DNA of 9,105 nucleotides from the NCBI GenBank assembly GCA_017547065.1, contig JAFYRC010000014.1, positions 1 to 9,105 of the forward strand, read 5' to 3'. The notes under the pieces are model-generated. The model had not been told where the DNA came from and made no database searches. It was given only the letters and a program-made list of their open reading frames with translations. Numbering within the stretch: position 1 is the first letter of the stretch; every line of letters begins with the position of its first letter. A program made the translations under genes and the position numbers. The DNA is from Tidjanibacter sp. (GTDB lineage Bacteria > Bacteroidota > Bacteroidia > Bacteroidales > Rikenellaceae). Positions 6,436 to 9,105 of this stretch are shown piece after piece.

Positions 6436-6467
6436 CGGTCGACGGTCGACGGTCGACGGTCGACGGT
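6436..6467. repeat. Tandem 7-bp repeat CGGTCGA with four GTCGAC palindromes
   Basis: Four perfect tandem copies of CGGTCGA (6436-6463) and a partial fifth (CGGT, 6464-6467). Each junction forms the palindrome GTCGAC, at 6438, 6445, 6452 and 6459, so the array can also fold into hairpins with G-G mismatches. It ends 5 nt from the abrB stop codon. A 7-bp unit is outside any coding frame and is a candidate for slippage variation in copy number. Confidence 0.92.
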
Positions 6468-6472
6468 TGTCG

Positions 6473-6679
6473 CTACCTATCCTCGAAGACTCCGCTGATA
6501 GCGGCGTCGAATACCTGGGTTTTCACAATGGCAATGCCCTTGGTGCGGTCGCCAAGCACCAATAGCGAGTCGCCCGCCTCAATGCCAAATACCTCGCGAG
6601 CCTCCTTGGGAATGACAATTTGTCCCTTCTCGCCCACCTTCACAACGCCGAAGATGTACTTGTCTTTCTCTGTCTGCAT
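6473..6679 (-). CDS. AbrB/SpoVT-type DNA-binding protein (68 aa)
   Basis: The 68-aa product has one swapped-hairpin AbrB domain: GVVKVGEKGQIVIPKEAREV (11-30) followed by FGIEAGDSLLVLGDRTKGIAI (31-51), the KGQIVIP and G-I-x-x-G-D-x-L motifs being diagnostic. The C-terminal tail (VKTQVFDAAISGVFEDR) is short. Such proteins are dimeric transition-state regulators or antitoxins that bind AT-rich or palindromic DNA. No toxin gene is adjacent, so an antitoxin role has no support here; a stand-alone regulator is more likely. It is transcribed from a near-perfect promoter (6724-6754) divergent from the zapA operon, with an inverted repeat at its predicted transcription start that would suit autoregulation. 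Its stop codon lies 5 nt from the GTCGAC tandem array. Confidence 0.9.
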   Translation of the reverse strand: MQTEKDKYIFGVVKVGEKGQIVIPKEAREVFGIEAGDSLLVLGDRTKGIAIVKTQVFDAAISGVFEDR

Positions 6680-6708
6680 AGTCCGTTTTTGTATTAAAAG
6701 TTAGAAAA

Positions 6709-6724
6709 GTAGGAATTTTCCTAC
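6709..6724. promoter_or_regulatory. Inverted repeat at the abrB transcription start (possible operator)
   Basis: GTAGGAA (6709-6715) and TTCCTAC (6718-6724) form a perfect 7-2-7 palindrome. Its right end touches the last base of the abrB -7 element, and the palindrome covers the predicted start of transcription, a place where a bound dimer would block the polymerase. Autoregulation by the AbrB protein is inference. Confidence 0.6.
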
Positions 6725-6754
6725 AAAGGTAAACCTTTTCGTGGGAGTTGCAAA
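6724..6754 (-). promoter_or_regulatory. Promoter of the abrB-type gene
   Basis: On the minus strand TTTG (6754-6751) is followed after exactly 19 nt by TACCTTTG (6731-6724), a full match to the Bacteroidota promoter pattern. The leader is about 40 nt. Its -33 element lies 15 nt from the -33 element of the divergent zapA-operon promoter. Confidence 0.85.
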
Positions 6755-6769
6755 AATTGGGTGTAAAAA

Positions 6770-6800
6770 TTTGCAGGGAGAGAAAAAAAGCGTAACTTTG
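6770..6800 (+). promoter_or_regulatory. Promoter of the coiled-coil gene-zapA operon
   Basis: TTTG at 6770-6773, a 19-nt spacer, then TAACTTTG at 6793-6800: a full match to the Bacteroidota pattern. Transcription should start near 6807, about 35 nt before the coiled-coil gene. Confidence 0.87.
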
Positions 6801-6840
6801 TATGAAGATAAATGTGTAGATAGACGACTAATCGAGCAAT

Positions 6841-7134
6841 ATGGCAAAACAACAAGTGGTTAACTCTTTGGCCGAGAAGGTCGGACGGGTGATTGAAGAC
6901 AACACCCGACTGCGTAAGGAGTGTGCCAACTTGGTGGCCGAGAAGGATAAACTTCGCGGCGAAAATCGCCAGTTGCGCGAGAAAATCAACGAACTGCAAC
7001 GCAAACTTTCGCTCCTTGAGTTGGGCGAAGGCTTTGGTGGCACACAGGATGAGGCCGCCAAGAAGCGAGCAAGGGCACAAATCAATAGACTTATGCGGGA
7101 GATTGACCGTTGCATAGCCCTTGTGAACAAGTAG
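6841..7134 (+). CDS. Small coiled-coil protein upstream of ZapA (ZapB-like candidate)
   Basis: The 97-aa product is soluble and highly charged. Residues about 7-61 form a long coiled coil (LAEKVGRVIEDNTRLRKE ... LREKINELQRKLSLLEL) with leucine or other hydrophobic residues in heptad spacing; a glycine-rich hinge (GEGFGGTQ, 62-69) separates it from a C-terminal helix ending INRLMREIDRCIALVNK. ZapB of enterobacteria is an 80-aa coiled coil that binds ZapA and layers over the Z ring. Size, architecture and cotranscription with zapA make a ZapA partner likely, but no sequence homology to ZapB can be claimed. It is the first gene after promoter 6770-6800, with zapA 57 nt downstream. Confidence 0.82.
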   Translation: MAKQQVVNSLAEKVGRVIEDNTRLRKECANLVAEKDKLRGENRQLREKINELQRKLSLLELGEGFGGTQDEAAKKRARAQINRLMREIDRCIALVNK

Positions 7135-7149
7135 GAGATAATCAGGACA

Positions 7150-7191
7150 AGAGAAAAGAGTTGACGGCACCGAGCCGTGTAAGAGAAAAGA
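7150..7191 (+). repeat. Direct repeat flanking a small hairpin before zapA
   Basis: AGAGAAAAGA occurs at 7150-7159 and again at 7182-7191, the second copy ending at the base before the zapA ATG. Between them ACGGC (7164-7168) pairs with GCCGT (7174-7178) around a 5-nt loop. No U-tract follows, so it is not a terminator; an effect on zapA translation or message stability is possible. Confidence 0.5.
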
Positions 7192-7482
7192 ATGGCAGAG
7201 ATTTTGAAAATACACCTCGATATTGCAGGCAAGAAGTATCCACTTCAAATTGACCGTGCAAAGGAGGAGGTATATCGCAAAGCCGAGAAGGAGATAAACC
7301 GCTGGGTGGCAACTATCGAGTCGAAGTATCGCATCGACAAGGAGGGTTGCTTGGCAATGGCCGCCCTGCAGTTGGCTCTCCAAAATGTGGAGCACGCAAC
7401 AGCTCGCAATATCGACGACGACCTCGCAGAGCTCACCAAAATCGAGCGCACGCTGGACGCCTATCTCTCCAAATTGGAGTAG
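7192..7482 (+). CDS. zapA: Cell division protein ZapA
   Basis: ZapA binds FtsZ and bundles its filaments at the division site. The 96-aa product has the family layout: an N-terminal beta strand pair (ILKIHLDIAGKKYPLQIDRA, 4-23), then EEVYRKAEKEINRWV (25-39) and a long C-terminal coiled coil from about residue 50 (KEGCLAMAALQLALQNVEHATAR) through AYLSKLE, by which ZapA forms antiparallel tetramers. The KEINRWV segment and the A-x-L-A-L-Q pattern are typical. Length is normal. It is the second gene of the operon starting at promoter 6770-6800 and is followed by the non-coding structured region, an arrangement that recalls zapA-ssrS in proteobacteria. Confidence 0.92.
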   Translation: MAEILKIHLDIAGKKYPLQIDRAKEEVYRKAEKEINRWVATIESKYRIDKEGCLAMAALQLALQNVEHATARNIDDDLAELTKIERTLDAYLSKLE

Positions 7483-7608
7483 GTAAGAAGGAGCCTATGA
7501 AGAGGTAGGCTACGGGGCACACAAGGGGACAAAGCCAATAGTTGGGACAGAGCCCCGAGGTGCACCAAACAAATGAAGGAAACAAGCTCATTGGACATAC
7601 ACACAACA

Positions 7609-7640
7609 CTGAATAATCTGCCCGCATAGATTCCATTCAG
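7609..7640 (+). other. Strong isolated RNA hairpin
   Basis: CTGAAT (7609-7614) plus AATCT (7615-7619) pair with AGATT (7628-7632) and ATTCAG (7635-7640), an 11-bp stem with a 2-nt CC bulge and an 8-nt loop GCCCGCAT. The following bases (ATTTGCG) are not a U-tract, so it is structural rather than a clear terminator. Confidence 0.7.
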
Positions 7641-7703
7641 ATTTGCGAAACTCAACATTTTAACAATTGAGAGTTACTCGTAGTGTCAAAAACAGGCCTA
7701 GGT

Positions 7704-7838
7704 AACCCCACAAGGGGGAGTGTCCGGCTCCGTGCCCGATGCCGTTGGACGTTTGCGATACAAATACGGAGCTCTCACACATGACGATTTAGGTAGTTTC
7801 GTCAAACAATTCAATGGAATCCTATGTGGGTTTTTTAT
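7704..7838 (+). ncRNA. Structured small RNA with U-tract end; 6S RNA (ssrS) candidate by position
   Basis: CCCACA and AGG (7707-7715) pair with CCT and TGTGGG (7821-7830) with one bulged A, and six T residues follow at once (7831-7836), so the closing stem doubles as a terminator for the RNA. Inside, GGCTCCGT (7726-7733) pairs with ACGGAGCT (7766-7773), extended across a small internal loop by GTGT/ACAC (7720-7723 with 7777-7780), and capped by TTTG/CAAA (7752-7755 with 7761-7764). GACGA/TCGTC (7783-7787 with 7798-7802) and ATTC/GAAT form two further hairpins. 6S RNA lies beside zapA in many proteobacteria and inhibits housekeeping RNA polymerase, so it is the leading guess, but I cannot recognise a family consensus. 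The 5' end is not fixed: no good promoter is seen at 7640-7700, so processing from the zapA transcript is possible, and the mature RNA may start well upstream. Confidence 0.55.
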
Positions 7839-7843
7839 TTTTG
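7836..7843 (+). promoter_or_regulatory. Putative -7 element for rny
   Basis: TATTTTTG matches TAnnTTTG and lies directly after, and partly within, the U-tract of the structured RNA. No convincing TTTG lies 19-21 nt upstream. It would give a leader of about 60 nt, A-rich and without a Shine-Dalgarno sequence, before the rny ATG. Confidence 0.4.
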
Positions 7844-7909
7844 ATTGGAACACAAACTAACAAAGAACACAATAAACAGAAAACACTTTAAACAAAACAC
7901 AGAACAATT

Positions 7910-9105
7910 ATGATAGCAATAGTATTAGCATCGGTTATCTCGGCTGGAGTGGGCATAGGTGTCTATGTCGCCGTCAGCAACGCGGTAACCAAAACAACCG
8001 TCCGCAAGCGACGCGAGGCACTCATCGCCGCCGCCAAGAGCGAGGGCGAGATGATCCGCAAGGAGAAAGAGTTGCAGGCAAAGGAGAAATTCCTCGAGCT
8101 CAAACGCGAGCACGACCGCACCGTAAATGAGCGCAATCAGAAGCTCAACCAGAGGGAGCAGAGCATCAAGCAGACCGAGAATAACCTCAATCAGCAGCGC
8201 TCGGAGCTCGACCGTAAGAACAACGAGCTCGACAAACAGAAAGAGCAGGTAACTGCCCAGTTGGCCCACCTCGAAAAACGCAAAGAGGAGGCCGAGCGCA
8301 TCATTAAGGAGCAGAACATCAAGCTCGAGCAGATTGGTGGTATCAGCTCGGAGGAGGCAAAGAATATCCTCATCGACAACATGAAGGCCGAGGCTGAGAG
8401 GGACGCACAGACCTACATCAGCGAAACCATCGAGGAGGCTAAGCTTACCGCCAGCAAGGAGGCAAAACGTATCGTTGTGCAGACCATCCAGAGGGTTGCC
8501 ACCGAGACCGCCATTGAGAACTCCGTAACGGTGTTCAACATCGATAGCGACGAGGTTAAGGGCCGAATTATTGGTCGTGAGGGCCGAAACATTCGCGCCT
8601 TGGAGGCTGCAACCGGTGTGGAGATCATCGTTGACGACACCCCCGACGCAATCATCCTTTCGGGCTTCGATCCCGTGCGCAGGGAGATTGCACGCCTTGC
8701 ATTGCACCAGCTCGTAACCGACGGCCGTATCCACCCCGCACGTATCGAGGAGGTCGTAACGAAGGTTAAGAAACAGATTGAGGAGGAGATTGCCGAAGTG
8801 GGTAAACGCACCATCATTGACCTCGGTATCCACAATATGAGCCCCGAGCTCGTTAGGCTCATCGGTAAGATGAAATACCGTTCGTCCTATGGTCAGAACC
8901 TCTTGCAGCACGCTCGTGAGACCGCCAACTTGTGCGGTATTATGGCTGCCGAGCTGGGTCTGAACGTCAAGAGCGCACGCAGGGCAGGTCTGTTGCACGA
9001 TATTGGTAAGGTGCCCGACGACGAGCCCGAATTGCCACACGCAATCATTGGTATGAAGCTCTGCGAGAAATTCAAGGAGAAACCTGAGGTTTGCAACGCT
9101 GTTGG
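7910..9105 (+). CDS. rny: Ribonuclease Y, N-terminal ~398 codons (cut by window end)
   Basis: RNase Y is a membrane-anchored endoribonuclease that starts mRNA decay. The visible product has an N-terminal membrane helix ([21 protein letters not shown], residues 2-22), a long charged coiled coil (about 30-185, [19 protein letters not shown] onwards, rich in Q, E and K), a KH RNA-binding domain (about 205-275) with the GREGRN loop at 222-227, and the start of the HD domain, with the metal-binding His363-Asp364 in GLLHDIGK, followed by [13 protein letters not shown]. The family is usually 510-520 residues, so about 120 C-terminal residues are missing. The ATG at 7910 places the membrane helix at the very N-terminus as in the family. 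It follows the structured RNA interval and probably has its own promoter. Confidence 0.97.
   Translation, partial: MIAIVLASVISAGVGIGVYVAVSNAVTKTTVRKRREALIAAAKSEGEMIRKEKELQAKEKFLELKREHDRTVNERNQKLNQREQSIKQTENNLNQQRSELDRKNNELDKQKEQVTAQLAHLEKRKEEAERIIKEQNIKLEQIGGISSEEAKNILIDNMKAEAERDAQTYISETIEEAKLTASKEAKRIVVQTIQRVATETAIENSVTVFNIDSDEVKGRIIGREGRNIRALEAATGVEIIVDDTPDAIILSGFDPVRREIARLALHQLVTDGRIHPARIEEVVTKVKKQIEEEIAEVGKRTIIDLGIHNMSPELVRLIGKMKYRSSYGQNLLQHARETANLCGIMAAELGLNVKSARRAGLLHDIGKVPDDEPELPHAIIGMKLCEKFKEKPEVCNAV

Larger units (their letters stand above)
7483..7909 (+). other. 427-nt non-coding interval between zapA and rny
   Basis: No coding region with a family-like product is visible on either strand. 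The first 120 nt contain small hairpins: GCCTAT/GTAGGC (7493-7498 with 7505-7510) and CGGGGC/GCCCCG (7513-7518 with 7552-7557). A strong hairpin lies at 7609-7640 and a weaker one (CTCAA/TTGAG) at 7651-7671; the 3' part is the terminator-ended structured RNA at 7704-7838. The last 65 nt are an A-rich leader for rny. The density of pairing suggests one or more RNA genes rather than plain spacer. Confidence 0.75.

Noticed and set aside
6436..6467. CRISPR-like array or attachment site at the GTCGAC repeats.
   Set aside because: Units are 7 bp with no spacers, and no integrase, cas gene or target duplication is near.
6473..6840. Toxin-antitoxin pair around the AbrB/MazE-like protein.
   Set aside because: No toxin-sized open frame of a known family lies next to it; the neighbours are a coiled-coil/zapA operon and an acyltransferase.
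7483..7838. tmRNA or RNase P RNA in the zapA-rny interval, suggested by length and a TGTCCGGCTCC segment.
   Set aside because: The tmRNA ends and the RNase P core motifs (such as GAGGAAAGUCC and ACAGAR in proper order) are absent; the resemblance is short and local.
7925..9040. A 371-codon minus-strand frame opposite rny.
   Set aside because: The plus-strand frame encodes the full membrane helix, KH and HD motifs of RNase Y; the leucine-rich antisense product is a shadow of Glu/Lys-rich codons.

Overview
The window looks like a chromosomal segment from a member of the Bacteroidota, most likely order Bacteroidales (an Alistipes/Rikenellaceae-like gut or host-associated bacterium is plausible, but I cannot fix the genus). 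Reasons: several intergenic regions carry the Bacteroidota sigma-factor promoter signature TTTG-N19-TAnnTTTG, start codons mostly lack Shine-Dalgarno sequences, and the gene content and pairings (GNAT-argG, ftsY-rimO, coiled-coil gene-zapA-RNA-rny) are those of this group. Most genes are moderately GC-rich; the SUMF1-like lipoprotein gene looks more AT-rich by eye.

Layout. (1) 1-1051, minus strand: a two-gene arginine-synthesis unit, a GNAT acyltransferase followed 10 nt later by argG (cut by the window start). (2) 1052-4103, plus strand: a divergently transcribed 59-aa winged-helix protein gene with its own promoter and UUCG-loop terminator, then ftsY and rimO as a tight pair, ended by a 19-bp bidirectional terminator. 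(3) 4106-6679, minus strand: a SUMF1/FGE-fold lipoprotein that lacks one catalytic cysteine, an acyltransferase-3 family membrane protein, a 170-nt spacer packed with three kinds of short repeat, and a solitary AbrB-type regulator with a palindrome at its predicted transcription start. (4) 6770-9105, plus strand: from a divergent promoter, a coiled-coil protein (ZapB-like by size and place) and zapA, then a 427-nt non-coding stretch with strong RNA structure ending in a U-tract (a small-RNA gene, 6S RNA being the best guess by position), then the first ~398 codons of rny (RNase Y).

The window is mostly housekeeping: arginine synthesis, SRP-dependent membrane targeting, ribosomal protein S12 modification, Z-ring assembly and mRNA decay. 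The parts worth a second look are the structured RNA between zapA and rny, the stacked repeats at 6355-6467, the GNAT with a cysteine cluster as candidate first enzyme of arginine synthesis, the catalytically incomplete SUMF1-like lipoprotein, and the palindrome in the abrB promoter. I found no transposon, CRISPR array, phage gene or tRNA.
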